Assembly: GCA_907163375.1 (NCBI GenBank)
Contig: CAJQUW010007057.1
Coordinates: forward strand, 1-64,000
Reading direction: 5' to 3'
DNA length: 64,000 nucleotides
From: Prostheceraeus crozeri
Lineage: Eukaryota > Platyhelminthes > Polycladida > Euryleptidae
Below the pieces are notes generated by a model that saw only the letters and a program-made list of their open reading frames with translations, ran no database searches and was not told where the DNA came from. How positions within the stretch are numbered: the stretch's first letter is position 1; the number at the start of each line of letters is the position of its first letter. The position numbers and the translations under genes are program-made. Shown piece by piece: positions 51,653 through 63,268 of this stretch.

Positions 51653-51852
51653 AGCAAATTATTCGAAAGCAAAGCAAAATTTTATTATTGCCATGTGGGG
51701 GACCTTAAATGATCATTTTCAGCAAGAAAAAAAGTCGAGTAGCTTCATATTTAGCAAATTATTCGAAAGCAAAGCAAAATTTTATTATTGCCATGTGGGG
51801 GACCTTAAATGATCATTTTCAGCAAGAAAAAAGGTCGAGTAGATTCATACTT
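51653..51852 (+). repeat. Tandem duplication, 100-bp unit, two copies
   Basis: Unit 1 (51653-51752) and unit 2 (51753-51852) begin AGCAAATTATTCGAAAGCAA and are almost identical. Confidence 0.9.
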
Positions 51853-52439
51853 TTCATTTAATATATAAATGTCCAACAATTTGACGCTTTAGAAAATTTT
51901 TATGCGAAAAGATTCAGTTTTTTGTGGAGATTACGTTCTCGTGGTCCAAAAAAATTATTTGACCACTTTCGAAAAAAGTCAAAATTTGCCAATTGATATA
52001 CTACCGAGATGACTTTCCTGTATAAGTAGTATGAAACAAGTTGGATATCAAAAGGAATGAATATTTGCTGAAAAGCATCCTAACTAAGCGGAAATCAAGA
52101 TGATTATCAAGGGAATTTCATGAATTGTATTATAGTGACAATCTTCATGAAAAAGTCGCGATATTATTCGTGCTTCTTGGCTGAAATTTCAAGTTTTCAA
52201 TTCAATTTTCATCGGCATGATTTTATGATTCGATCCATAGATTCGATCACTAAATTCATGTTTAATTTCCTGAATCTGAATAGTGATGTGGACCCATTTA
52301 CATCGTTCAAAGTTAATTGAGATCATTGTCCTTGATTGTGTGATTCTGCTCTGCCAGAGGCAGGTTGTCTGTGATATGATCGCGCTTTAGAAAATACTGC
52401 TGAGGGTGAGCATCAAAGTAATAGGAACTCATCGAATTG

Positions 52440-52700
52440 CTAATTTAGCAAACATTAAATCTCCAAGGCTGTCATGAGAATCTGTGAAATGCCATCATTC
52501 CTTCTGCATTACAATCATGATCACTCAATTCCGCTGTAATTTCTGCAAGACTGCAAAAATTAGCATATCTCACATTTGGTGAAAAACAAAGTTGTATCTC
52601 CCTTGAGTTCATTTAATAAAATCGAAACTGTATACACATTGGGGATTTAATAGATGCGGAGTTACCACTCTACCTAATATACCTACTCTATGGTCAAAAG
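52440..52700 (-). repeat. Dispersed repeat R1, copy 2
   Basis: Inverted relative to 48190-48425. On the minus strand the same frame reads VRYANFCSLAEITAELSDHD and then CNAEGMMAFHR. Confidence 0.55.
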
Positions 52701-52789
52701 CTAAGAAAATTAGCCAAACTTTCTACATTTCGTTTCTCAAGCGATTACTGCTACTAATCTAATTGCAATAGAATATTTCTCACTGTCAT

Positions 52790-52915
52790 GAAATTTGAAT
52801 GAACAAAACTGATGATTTTGCATAGGCATGAGCGGTTGATATGTCTTCATTAGAAAGAGTGGAATGGAAAAGCATGACTCCAGGGTCCACTGAAGTCCTC
52901 AGGGCTCTAAGGGTT
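52790..52915 (+). repeat. Dispersed repeat R2, copy 2
   Basis: Same strand as 7170-7310, sharing GCATGAGCGGTTGATAT and flanking phrases. Confidence 0.5.
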
Positions 52916-52959
52916 AAACACCATGATTGAGTTATTGAAAAATATGCCACTGCCGCAGG

Positions 52960-53520
52960 AATTAAGAGCGAGATTTTTTACTCAACGTTTCGAGATTCTT
53001 TAAAGAGAGTGACAGCATATCATTTGTGCATAGCACTTAAACAAAATTTCCAAATGATGTAAAATGAGAATGTAGATATAGAAAAGTTCGATATAGAAAC
53101 ATGCATAAGATCATCTATCATGGAATACAGTATTATACAAGGTCAGTCAAGCAATCTAATCACAGGGAAATGTACAGAAATAGTCAAAAATATCAACCAT
53201 AATACACGAAAAACGAACGGTGCTCAAGTAAACCAAGATAAAAAGGATAAAAAGCAAAGCTTCACCAACACAACCATTTACTAAATTAGGCGTGTTTTGA
53301 ATGTAAAGGGCTTCAAGTGATCTTCGCTTTGAATTGTTTCTTTCACAGCACAATATTTTCCACTGAGATGCTATCTTTGGATTGATGCTTTGAAATTCAC
53401 ACATGTTTTGGTAAACCACTTTGCCAGTACATACGTGATTTTCTTTAATTCCTGCGAAAGTCCGTAGAACTTCTTTTAAATATTTGACATCATTCAAGAA
53501 TAGCCAATAGAAACCTTAAT
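52960..53520 (-). pseudogene. Relic of a PLE C-terminus and 3' tail
   Basis: Minus-strand translation near 53260-53350 gives KILCCERNNSKRRSLEALYI followed by QNTPNLV, the end of PLE GIY-YIG domains (ExNxxKRxxxEALYI). The downstream minus strand to about 52960 has TCGAAACGTTGAG, typical of PLE tails. The strand carrying the active site is lost. Confidence 0.5.
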
Positions 53521-55862
53521 CGACTCTACAACGACTGAGATCTATGTGTTTGATAAGACAGAGACGCCTTGTTGCTGTATTGACAGTGGGAGTAGATTAA
53601 GTCAATTACATATATTATCCTCCGTCCGTCTGAAGCTTGCTCCATACAAGTCCACCAACATGCGCTATTGTGACTTTTAGGTTTCGCTTATTTTCAAACT
53701 TTTCACCAAGAAATCATTGGATTAGGCTCTCCCGAAAGCTAAATTGCTGACATAAAAGTCTGAAATTTTTCACACATTACCTGGACAAACATTGTGATAA
53801 CATTTGACGAAAAGCATCAATTTTCAATATGCAAATAATGTTGCGTGAATCTGAGTCCATGAATCATATCATGATCATTTATTATGCATCGAGGAGAGCA
53901 TTTGGAATTCAAATGTCATACAAATACTACTTATTGCAATTTGTAGTTGTAGTGGCCGCACATATAAGTGCATTTTGTGCACTTTCCTAATCACCTAAAT
54001 CCATTGGATATCGGCAAATCGATCACCTTCTTTAAAGCCACGTTTGAAGTTATTTGAAAATCTATAAATACATTGGAATGGATATATTTTGAAAGATTAT
54101 TTTCCACATTTTCATCACATGTACTTCAGTTGTAGGCCTATTCCATTCACAAGTCAATCTTGTTATGTAGTCCTAACTGACTTGCTAGTGCACTCAACCA
54201 TTGGTGAACTGCCATTTATATCATGAAGATTATCAATGGATTCCATCATTGGAAAGTGCAGACACCAAAAGTGCATTGTCCGGTGAAGTCAAGGAAGTGG
54301 CGAGTGCCCCCCCCCCGTCGTCGGGATATCAAGACGCTTCAAAGGCCGACATGAATAGGGTCAATTTTTGACATCAAGATAAGTCACAGCCTAAAGTGAT
54401 GGCAGCGTATTCCGATCTATGGCATTTTATACAAACAGATAACTTGAAGGTATCTTCCGTACCATCAAACTGTCTCCTAAAACAATATCTAATATTTTAG
54501 GCCTATTTTATATTCAATTCTTATTTTTCAATAGATTGTGAATATGCCAGCATCTGTAGACTTTATGGCGGTATTATTTTTATTTGTAGTATGATTGCTC
54601 TACTTTGCAATTTAAAAGCACAAAGGTTAAATGTACATTGTAAGAAGATTGTCATACCATAGAGGACAATATAATGCAGAGTATTCGTTAGCGTCCTCGG
54701 ATAATCTGCATCGTTTGTCCGATGAATGTATGACAATATTCCTATTCTAAATCATCCAATGTGTATCAGTTCGAACGCATAAAAGGACCCATGTGCATGT
54801 ATAACTTGAACAATATTTCATAGATGACGGTATTATGTTGAATATGACACAGAGCATAAATCCATTGGTGCCGGGATAATTTTTATACAAATTTTATATT
54901 TTTGAATGTGCTCAACCCATACAGTTAGGAATGCGACCATTATTTAGTTTGAAAACGCTTTAGTTAGCAAATACATCGACTTTTAGAAATGGGTCGTTTT
55001 CGAATAAATCAACAACCAACCTTGAAAATCGGATAAAATAAATTTCATCTGAACTGAGCAATAGAAGGAATAACAATAATCAGGAAGATGAAGAGTAAAA
55101 AAAGAGTGGCTCAAATATTGTGTCGCTTGAACTAACCTATTTGCTGTCACTTTCATGAATCTCAGCACATGACATCATAACTGTAAATGAAACAATAATT
55201 CGAGCACCGGGGTAGTTCAAGATTGAGTCTAGCTTGCTTTGGATGACGATAGCCTATGATGAAACAGTAAGCATTTGAGCGTGGTTCACGCGCATCCACC
55301 GATGTTTAGGGTCATTGGTGGCCTGCGGCAAACCCCGCGTAATAGAGGGTGGCATGCCACGCAATGCGATGGATCCTAAATATTTTTTGCGGAAGCGGAG
55401 ATTATGACCAAAAATTGATTGCTTCATAATCGGTCTATGTTTGCCACATCAGACAGTGTCAGGCTGAAAATACAAGGAGCATTGATGAAGATCTTAAAGG
55501 TCTTTGCCTCATTGTGACACAAGCATAAGTCGAAAAATGGCACACAATTCCCAAATTATACTTCCAGTCGTCTTACGAGCTACACAGCGTCAAACATCGC
55601 AAAATCCAATTTGTTTATGTCGATCCATGTACTTCCGAGTTTTGTACACTTAACACCGTAAAACATTCATTTAATCACTCAAAGTGAGATTTGTCATTTT
55701 TATGATGATGATTACACTTTTATGGCAGACATCTTCCAAATTAAACAGAAATGTGATATTCCTTGTAGCCGGTAGCTTTCCCCAACTACTGTTAAGAAAA
55801 CGTCTGACGGCAGATATTATTGCTGCAGATCAGCAAACAGACTTTCATGATCACAAAGCGAT
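53521..55862. other. Intergenic stretch
   Basis: No gene or RNA recognised. A run of C residues at about 54309-54317 is the only low-complexity feature. Confidence 0.5.
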
Positions 55863-56363
55863 ATTCACAGAATTTACATGTATTACATGTATATAGACGA
55901 TCTGTGTATTATTAATTACAAACATTTCGCTTCTTTAATTCCTAAAATTTATCCACCAAGTCTGGAGGCAAGTAGAAGTGGAGATAATGATAACAATATT
56001 GAATATTTAGACATTAAAATGCAAATCACTAATACAGAAGCGGTTACCTCTGTATTTCATAAGGTTGATAACTTCAATTTTCCTGTTACGCTCTTAAAAT
56101 TTCCTCAAAACACTATGCCTTACAAAATAGGTATCAAAGTTTTCGCGGGACAGGTTTTGAGATATATTCGCATCTGTACACATGAGAGCGATTTTATTGA
56201 AAAAATAAATCGTACCTCCACCACCCTCATTGCGAGAGGTTATAATCGCTTTGATCTTAAGCGCAGTGCTGAAAAGCAGTTACACAAACACAGAGAGACT
56301 TTATTGAAATACGGTTATTTCTCCGCTAAGCAACTTTTGGACAACTGCCCGAACTTTATTTAA
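55863..56363 (+). pseudogene. Permuted-PLE-type reverse transcriptase fragment A
   Basis: The frame starts at motif C: MYIDDLCIINYKHF (both aspartates present). Then PKIYPPSLEA, YLDIKMQI, FHKVDNFNFPVTLLKFP and VFAGQVLRYIRICTHESDF, ending with the thumb helices and YGYFSAKQLL. This is the RT lineage (YIDDxxxINN..F..xIYPxxLE) that I associate with endonuclease-first PLEs, so it may be the missing RT of elements like the one at 3813. Motifs A and B upstream are lost. Confidence 0.6.
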
Positions 56364-56416
56364 GTTCCTTTTCCATATTTCCAGTTTAGTCAGTTCGAAT
56401 CATCTCGATGGCGTAG

Positions 56417-56869
56417 TCAATGTATCTGACTACATGTCCGAGATTTTTCTTTCGAGGCTGCTTTCTTTAAAGCAGGGCCCCGCTTGAGCGAGTTTGAACG
56501 TACAGGAATTAAGGGGCCGAAACGTGAATCTTGCTCAAGTTCCTGCTGATGACCTCTATTGCTTTTGTCCTCATCAACTTTATCACAGCATATATCAATT
56601 ACCTGTTTTAGTCGCACTTCATGTAACCTGTGGGAAAGCCAGATCGGTCCTTTGGAGGGATCAAATTCTTTACTTTTCATTATCTTCAGCTTCATCTTCT
56701 CACTTCGATTGAAGCATTTGCGTAACACCACACGTGGTTGACCAGTTATCCGCATTAGAAATGGCAGGTCTGTTTGTAATTGTATTTGACTGATAGCAGA
56801 TTGGGATTTAGATAAGTTACAAAGTTTGAAGTATATAAGCAGACACACAGGTGTCATGTCTATAATCAC
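56417..56869 (-). CDS. Unrecognised 150-residue frame
   Basis: Basic, with KCFNRSEKMKLKIMKSKEFD and a Lys/Arg/Ser-rich C-terminus (LKRGPALKKAASKEKSR). No family resemblance and no neighbouring gene to give context; it lies between two PLE fragments. It may be a chance frame. Confidence 0.2.
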   Translation of the reverse strand: MIIDMTPVCLLIYFKLCNLSKSQSAISQIQLQTDLPFLMRITGQPRVVLRKCFNRSEKMKLKIMKSKEFDPSKGPIWLSHRLHEVRLKQVIDICCDKVDEDKSNRGHQQELEQDSRFGPLIPVRSNSLKRGPALKKAASKEKSRTCSQIH

Positions 56870-57211
56870 TCCTTTTTAGACGCTAATGTCATAAGTAAGT
56901 TGTTAGATTTATAATTTTGTTTAAAACGCAGTAATAAGTTATATTTTTTTTCTTTCAGTTTTTAGTTAGGCCTATAGTATTATTATTTTTCTTTATGATC
57001 TACCGGAGGTTAGCCTCAACCAATTTAATTATCTTGATAGTATGTCTGAAGTTGATGGTGGACTAGTTCCCCGCCTTCTGACCGCTACTAGCTGGACACT
57101 GTCCTTCGTGCTATACCTATTGGTACTAATCTAATTAATTCTCATTACAGCTTTTCACGTTAAGCTATTTTTTTTCTTCTTTTTGACAATCAATATGACA
57201 CATTTAATTAA
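56870..57211. other. Short spacer
   Basis: T-rich stretches; no recognised feature. Confidence 0.5.
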
Positions 57212-57538
57212 TTGTCCTGTACTCACAATATCAGTGACTTACACGTATGTTATACTCGTAGTTTTCACAACCACTTTCTCTCTCTTAACATTATGGAAAT
57301 TATGCATAAAAAAGTATTTAGCGTTAATGCGATGGAATGGGTAGCGCCCTCCACTCAAGCCTCGCTTGCGTCATGTCAATCCAATAGATGCTTATGCTGT
57401 AATGCTTTCAATCTTTCCTCTTCGTTCACTAGTTTTAGTACAGGTGGAAATTTCACATTCGATAAGACGGGTAAATTCAATTGTAAAACCAAAAATGTGA
57501 TTTACTTACTCTCTTGCATTCTAAAATCAATACAGTAA
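57212..57538 (+). pseudogene. PLE endonuclease linker fragment
   Basis: The second half of this 108-residue frame has the Cys pattern CQSNRCLCC, a Thr/Gly-rich stretch and FNCKTKNVIYLLSC, the zinc-binding linker and first strand of a PLE GIY-YIG domain. It stops before the YIG half. The first half is unrecognised. Confidence 0.55.
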
Positions 57539-57702
57539 TGATATGTGTAATAATAAGTAATACTGATAGTAATAGTGAAAACAAAACAACCGCAAAGGAC
57601 GGATACAACCAAAACAAACTAAAATATATGTGTGAAATACTGAAATGGTATAACCAATAAAAAAATGCTAAGAAAACAAACAAACAGTGTTAATTTTATT
57701 GT

Positions 57703-58175
57703 TTAAAATGCGCACTGCGATGTCAGCTGCCTGGCTGAGAAATATCCAAACTTGATTAGAAAATTGTTATGACCGGTTAGGATTTTCTCAGTACATGCCT
57801 TCATTTTAGACTTACAATATCCTCTGCTGCTCATCACAAAAAGTGTCATATTAATTCGTTTAATTAGATCTTCAAGATGCGAGCAGATGCGACAATAACG
57901 TAAAACCTGGCCGGCAAATACTCCCATGTTATAAGGTATTGCACTGTCTGGAAATGTCAACAGAACAACAGGGAAATCAAAATCTTCCACTTTATGATAT
58001 ATTGAGGTTCGAAGACCGTCACTACTAGATTGGAGTCTCACATCGAGGTAAACAACGGCTTTGTCATTGACTTCGTTTCTATCTGCAAGAAGCTCCACTG
58101 GGTAAATTTTTGGAATTAAGGTATTGAAATGCTTGTAATTTATTACGCATATATCGTCTATATATCTCGAAGTAT
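57703..58175 (-). pseudogene. Permuted-PLE-type reverse transcriptase fragment B
   Basis: Same lineage as 55863-56363 in opposite orientation: RYIDDICVINYKHF, IPKIYPVELL, VYLDVRLQ, YHKVEDFDFPVVLLTFP, VFAGQVLRYCRICSH and FGYFSARQL. Motif C is intact; motifs A and B and the endonuclease are missing. The two fragments are clearly diverged, so they are separate old insertions. Confidence 0.6.
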
Positions 58176-58788
58176 AAAGTATTTGTGCTATCCGAGCTCT
58201 ACCTACTTATAGAAAAATGTGCTAGGTTCAATCGAAAATGTTTAGAGTCTCAGCATTGGTTCGATATATAAGGATTATTGAATTGAAAACACATGGAATG
58301 CACATGCGCTTTCTTTATTCATCAGGTGCAAAGTGAAACAAAATGATGTAAGACCATCATAATTTCAATTTCATCGTAGATATAGAGGTTGTATGATCAC
58401 TTATGAAGGTAATCAATAGGACATATACATGGAAAGTATATAGAAAGCGAACTTTTGTCATAATTTTCTATGCATCAGGTCAAAGCATAGATTTAAGTAT
58501 AGAAGAACATATATGCGAACTACGAGTAATATAAGAGTCATCTCATACTGAAAGTGAAAGAATTCATAAAAAACTTATAGAAAAGTGATTTATGAATTTA
58601 ATTTTGGATGGAAGCGATCGACAAAACATTTTTCTCAAAATTAACGTTCAATTTTATTTTCAGAAAAAAGCTTGTAAAAAGGAAAAATTGACATTCAGCC
58701 CCTACCACGCGTTTCCAGATGCTCACTCAATATATTTGCCTATTGTTCGCATTCAAAAGTTGCTGTTTATGAACCCTTACTCTGGTTC
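58176..58788. other. Intergenic stretch
   Basis: A/T-rich, no recognised feature. Confidence 0.5.
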
Positions 58789-59007
58789 TTAAGGATATCC
58801 CAGTTCTCCAATATAATAATTTTGACAATCGAGGCAGTTGATGACATATACAACATTACTGGTATCACAATTCATATTACAATTTATATGGAAAATGTGT
58901 CCATCAGATGTATATGAAGATCCTTCGTGTATGATGTTCAAAATATGAAATCGTTTATTTCTCAAGAGAGAACACGAACATGGGATGATACATGATGACT
59001 TTTGCAA
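58789..59007 (-). pseudogene. PLE GIY-YIG endonuclease fragment
   Basis: Minus-strand frame: SSYTSDGHIFHINCNMNCDT and SNVVYVINCLDCQNYYIGEL, i.e. linker, first strand and the YIG strand of a GIY-YIG domain. It ends right after YIGEL, before the catalytic Arg helix. A different lineage from the neighbouring fragments. Confidence 0.65.
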
Positions 59008-59451
59008 ATACAGAATGATGGTGAAGATGATACTCTACATTTACATAAAGCGATGAAATGTATACACGTGAAATGAAAGGGAAAAATGTATGAAATGGAA
59101 AGAAATGAAAATTGAGGCACTGGAAGGAGAGAAATTTTGAATTTCAACATGAAGTGGTTTTGTATGAATTTAATTAAAGCACAAGTAATATATTGTATGA
59201 ATGCAATTGGAGATCTTGAATATTTATTAATGTAAACGGCCTAGTATCAAAGCTTTATCAATGGCATCCCAAAACATGCTTTGCGCCTTAATGCTTCATC
59301 CCAATTATTAACGAGGATCGGAACGAGAATTTGATGAAGTGCACATTAGAAACAAATATATACATACATCATGTATATATAATGTAGAACGTAGTAACCA
59401 ACACTTTAAAGAATCTTACCTGAAAAGGAGCGTATGATGATGGAATTTCAG
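59008..59451. other. Spacer up to the Harbinger element
   Basis: A/T-rich; no feature seen. The last three bases, CAG at 59449-59451, are the left target duplication. Confidence 0.5.
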
Positions 59452-59564
59452 GGGCAGGCGACACGAAACGCTGTTAGGGAAAACTCTATTAGTGCTAACA
59501 GGATTGCACGCTAATAGACTTCATGAGGTGAGCGACACAAAACCTCTGTTAACGAGAAATTCTA

Positions 59565-59996
59565 CACTGTAAACCGTAGACTGACAATTATCCTAGAAAA
59601 TTACTGACAAAATCAACCGACGATTGTCACCTCCAATATCCTGCGATATCCGACGAATTTGTAGGTTCTTCACCAACATCGAAACAGATGATTTGTATGC
59701 AAATTAACTAAACAAAACTGTTGAATATTGATTGATTTTTTTCGATTAGTGATTGCTTGACTTTTGGGCAATCTGTATTATTGTGTGGCAAAACCATAAT
59801 TTATTTTGACGTAATTTAATTAATTACCTACATTTTTGATAAAATTTAAGCTATAATTCATTGCTATTCATTTTGTCGCTTTTTGTCAGATATTGTAGGT
59901 GTTCAGTGGCAATCTTCTTGCAAGAACTAACAATGACCGACAAAATAGATTTTGTAGGATAAATGTCTGTCAATTGTCAGTCAACGGTTTACAGTG
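59565..59996 (+). mobile_element. 432-bp element nested in Harbinger, TA-flanked
   Basis: Ends CACTGTAAACCG(T/A)(T)GACTGACAATT form ~26-bp TIRs. TA lies on both sides (59563-59564, 59997-59998). Removing one TA and the insert gives ...AATTCTATTAGTG..., which restores the Harbinger CTATTAGTG module, confirming the insertion. Its right 272 bp match 5017-5282, including the first codons of the permuted PLE gene. TA duplications and size suggest a Tc1/mariner-type MITE, but the shared coding start is odd. Confidence 0.75.
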
Positions 59997-60185
59997 TATT
60001 AGTGAGAGCAACTGAAATAGGGCTTAGATATCTAAGATTGATTTCCCACGATATTGCTAGCGTCTAAAAATAGTTCGAACGCTATCTTAACAACAAAATA
60101 GACAGCCAATCAAAAGCCTCGATTGTTCTTCAATGCGAGACCTTCCCTCTGTGAGATGTATAATTTCACATACTGTTGTGAGATG

Positions 60186-61786
60186 ATGGCGAAGAGACAG
60201 CGGAAGAAAGACTACACCACAGAGGAAATAAAACTGTTGGTAGAACTTTTTACCGAAAATAATGACTTATTAACTGCCAAGCATTGCAACGAAGTTACAC
60301 AAGTGAAAAAGGAAGACACTTATACCGAAATAATTAATCGAATTAATGCTGTCGGTGGTCAAGAACAGAGTCTGGATTCGATAAAAGAGAAATGGCAGAC
60401 CATGAAATCCGGGGTGAAACGAAAAGCGGTTGATTTCTTTGACGAGCAGAGAAAGGAGAGGAATAAAACAGGTGGTGGATTATCTGCAAATATTGATCAG
60501 ACTATAGAATCTGTGCTTACCGACCAAGAATTAAAGATTTATCGAATTATCCCGCCCGAAAGCGTCATGGGTAAGTACTAGTAATTCTTATCTATTCTGA
60601 AGAAATTCAAGACGATTGAAAAATTCTACACATTTAAAAGTTTTATCTTTATTCAAAAATGTATTCTAAAATTCTAAAAATGTGTAACCATAAAGGCAAT
60701 AGGGCCTATATACATTTCCATTATCATTTTAGTCTGTTATGTATTCAGCAAAATATTAGCTGCACAATCAATTTATTCACTTTTAAGCGAGTCAGTTTCT
60801 ATAATTACGATAATCAAGAAAAGATGATAGATTTAGATTTAGGCATAAACATAGCTTCCACATATAAATATATCAAGTATATCAGATATTTGTCATATTT
60901 GCTTCAGTGCTATGGTATATTTGGATAGCACCTTTTCCCATCTATTAATTCCTCAACTTCATTGATTCGTTTCAAAACTGCATTGATTATTTCCTAAACC
61001 CATTATGTTACCTTTATTTCTTTGGTAATTCAATATTTGTCATATTGCTGAAGCGTTATATGTAATATGGTTAATTTTGAACTGTAAAAAATGAAATATG
61101 ATTTAACTACCAAGGATATTAATATGTCCTTGATGATGATATTGAATGTGGTGAATAGGAGGCATAGTTAATTAATATTGTCAGGATAAAAATCAGCGTT
61201 TTGGTGACTCCTTTGTATTAACCTTGTGTTACTTATATAGATGTGTACAATAAATAAAAACAAAAGGCGTTTTTATTATTTGTACACATCTATGTAATTT
61301 TCGGAAGGTAAATACAAAGGAGTGACCAACTGCTGATTCTTATCATGCGGTCCTTGATACATTTACAACAATTGTTTAAGCATGACTTTGGATGAATCTT
61401 TTTATCAGTATTTTTCGGAATGTAGTGTAGGCCTACACCTATCCAATAATACAATGTCCTCTCTGTGTGTGATGCAAAATGTCGTTTATTTCCTATCTAG
61501 TTCATACATTGATAAAGCCTTTTTTTCAATTTTAGGTATACCGGGTGCACCGCAAAGTGGTCAGACAGTGGAAGACGATAGTGACGAAATGGATTCCTAT
61601 TCCGAAGAAGAAAACTTCGAGTGGTCCCGGACGCAAACTCGCAAACGCTGGATATCTACTAAAAGGAAGATTCAAAAGTGAAGATACTACGCCGCCATGG
61701 TAGATATTGAGAAAAAGAAGCTGGAATTAGCTGAAAGAGAGAGTGAAGTGCGCATAGAATACTACAAAGCAAATACCTCATATTAA
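60186..61786 (+). pseudogene. Harbinger Myb/SANT-like DNA-binding protein, two exons
   Basis: This partner protein helps the Harbinger transposase reach DNA and the nucleus. Exon 1 (60186-60570) has MAKRQRKKDYTTEEIKLLV and EKWQTMKSGVKRKAVDFF, a trihelix/Myb_DNA-bind_5-like domain, then GGGL...LTDQELKIYRIIPP. GTAAGT at 60571 and TTTTAG before 61536 join in phase to GIPGAPQSGQTVEDD, an acidic stretch and RTQTRKRWISTKRK. A stop at 61679-61681 interrupts; the same frame resumes as a coiled coil (MVDIEKKKLELAERESEV) to a stop near 61786. The early stop is probably a mutation. Met22 of the longer frame is taken as start because it precedes the domain. Confidence 0.7.
61191..61338. repeat. ~148-bp hairpin-forming inverted repeat in the Harbinger intron
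   Basis: Arms of ~70 bp, AATCAGC...AATAAAAAC and GTTTTTATT...GCTGATT, pair almost throughout with a short loop near 61265. Could be a tiny MITE or a stem-loop; no coding content. Confidence 0.65.
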
Positions 61787-62190
61787 AAGGATTTGTTGGC
61801 GCGAGGTTATCCGTATCAAAACCAGCAACAGTGTCAAAACGAGCATCCGCGTCAAACCCAACAAGTGTTGACTGATAACAATCATTTTTACCAACACCCA
61901 TATTATCGACCATCCATTTACCAGGGACGATTTTGTGTTTTAAAACATATAGTAGCACATGTTCAATTTTCCAAAGTATACCATTTGGAAAAAGCATATT
62001 TTCTTTCTCCATTTTTTTAGAAAATCTTTATGTGCTCTATGTACTTTATGTGTATTGATTACATATGGTTAAAGAAAGAACTGAAGAGTTAAAGAAAAAT
62101 CTATTATTTTAAAAATGCTTTAATAGGCCTACATAGTCTAGTCTGCATTATGTGCAAATTTCTATGACTTAGAGTGATAAACAAACAAAA

Positions 62191-63268
62191 TCATGTAAAA
62201 ACTCGATTGACTAAGTCTTCACGTGCTCGATGTCCACTTCTTGTGGATTCATGGTCATTTCTTGTGGTCACGATCTCTTCTTCAGTTGTAGATGACGATG
62301 TGGTCGGAAAATTGATATTTTTCTCGATTGCCAAATTATGCAAGCAAGCACATGCCAGTATTATGTTTGAATTTTTCTTTGGTGAAAAGTTCAACTTTTG
62401 AGTAAGACAACGAAAACGCGATTTCCATAATCCGTTGCATCTCTCGACAATTGATCTGCCTTTTTTATGAGCACTGAGCAGCGTTGTAACGTCGTTGGGC
62501 TGTAGATGTTGGATTATCGAATGGAGTCATGTGTCACTCAAGTTGTGGATAAGCCGAATCACCAAGTACTGTAGGTCTATAATTGTTTATCACTTCATTA
62601 GCATGATTCCACATTTCTGAACGTCGGAGCATAAAAGCGTCGTGAGAACTACCGGGCTACCGAGCACTTAAGTCGAATATCTTGAGATCGAAATCACAAG
62701 CCAAATGGCAATTTATAGAATGGAATCCTTTTCTGTTCACAAAACTAGATTCTGTATAGGGAGATGGCGTTGAAACAACTGGGATGTGACATCCATCAAC
62801 AGCTCCAATTACTTGTGGAATACCGCAGTAACTGTAGAACTGATTCATATTGTAAGTCATTTTTTCTCTGGATGGCCACTGAATAAAATCTGAATGATTG
62901 CGACATAAAACATCCGATACCATGTGAATTGCACGACTTGTAGATTTGTCAGAAATTCCATGGAGGTCGCCGATCGTACGTAAAAATCCTCCTTGAGAAT
63001 AATAACGAAGAGCGCTACAAATTTGTATCTCTACTGATAAGGCTTGAGAACGATTTGTTAGATGAACTAAATCATTATAGAATTTATTACGCAGCTCTTC
63101 TACTGTTGACTTTGGAAATCGATATCTGTCAAAGAAATCTTCATCCCGCAGGTCTTTTATAGGATCGAATCGTTTTCTGTATAACCGTTGGGTTGATCGT
63201 CCAACGTCGAATTGTACTCTCCACATGCTTAATATGAACACTAGCGCTAATGGGCAGCTTACAGTCAA
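62191..63268 (-). pseudogene. Harbinger (HARBI1-like) DDE transposase
   Basis: The N-terminal part (62657-63268) has FFDRYRFPKSTVEELRNKF, ALRYYSQGGFLRTIGDLHGI and IPQVIGAVDGCHIPV (first catalytic Asp), then FVNRKGFHSIN and CDFDLKIFDLSAR. A stop follows where relatives have Trp; the frame resumes PGSSHDAFMLRRS (second Asp) and VLGDSAYP, then meets a second stop at about 62542. After a frameshift near 62500 the end reads IVERCNGLWKSRFRCL, LNFSPKKNSNIILACACLHN, to 62191. So two stops and one shift break it. Met at 63226 is the likelier start. Confidence 0.85.

Noticed and set aside
60659-60928. 89-codon frame in the Harbinger intron
   Set aside because: Lies wholly between a good donor and acceptor, A/T-rich and without domain features.
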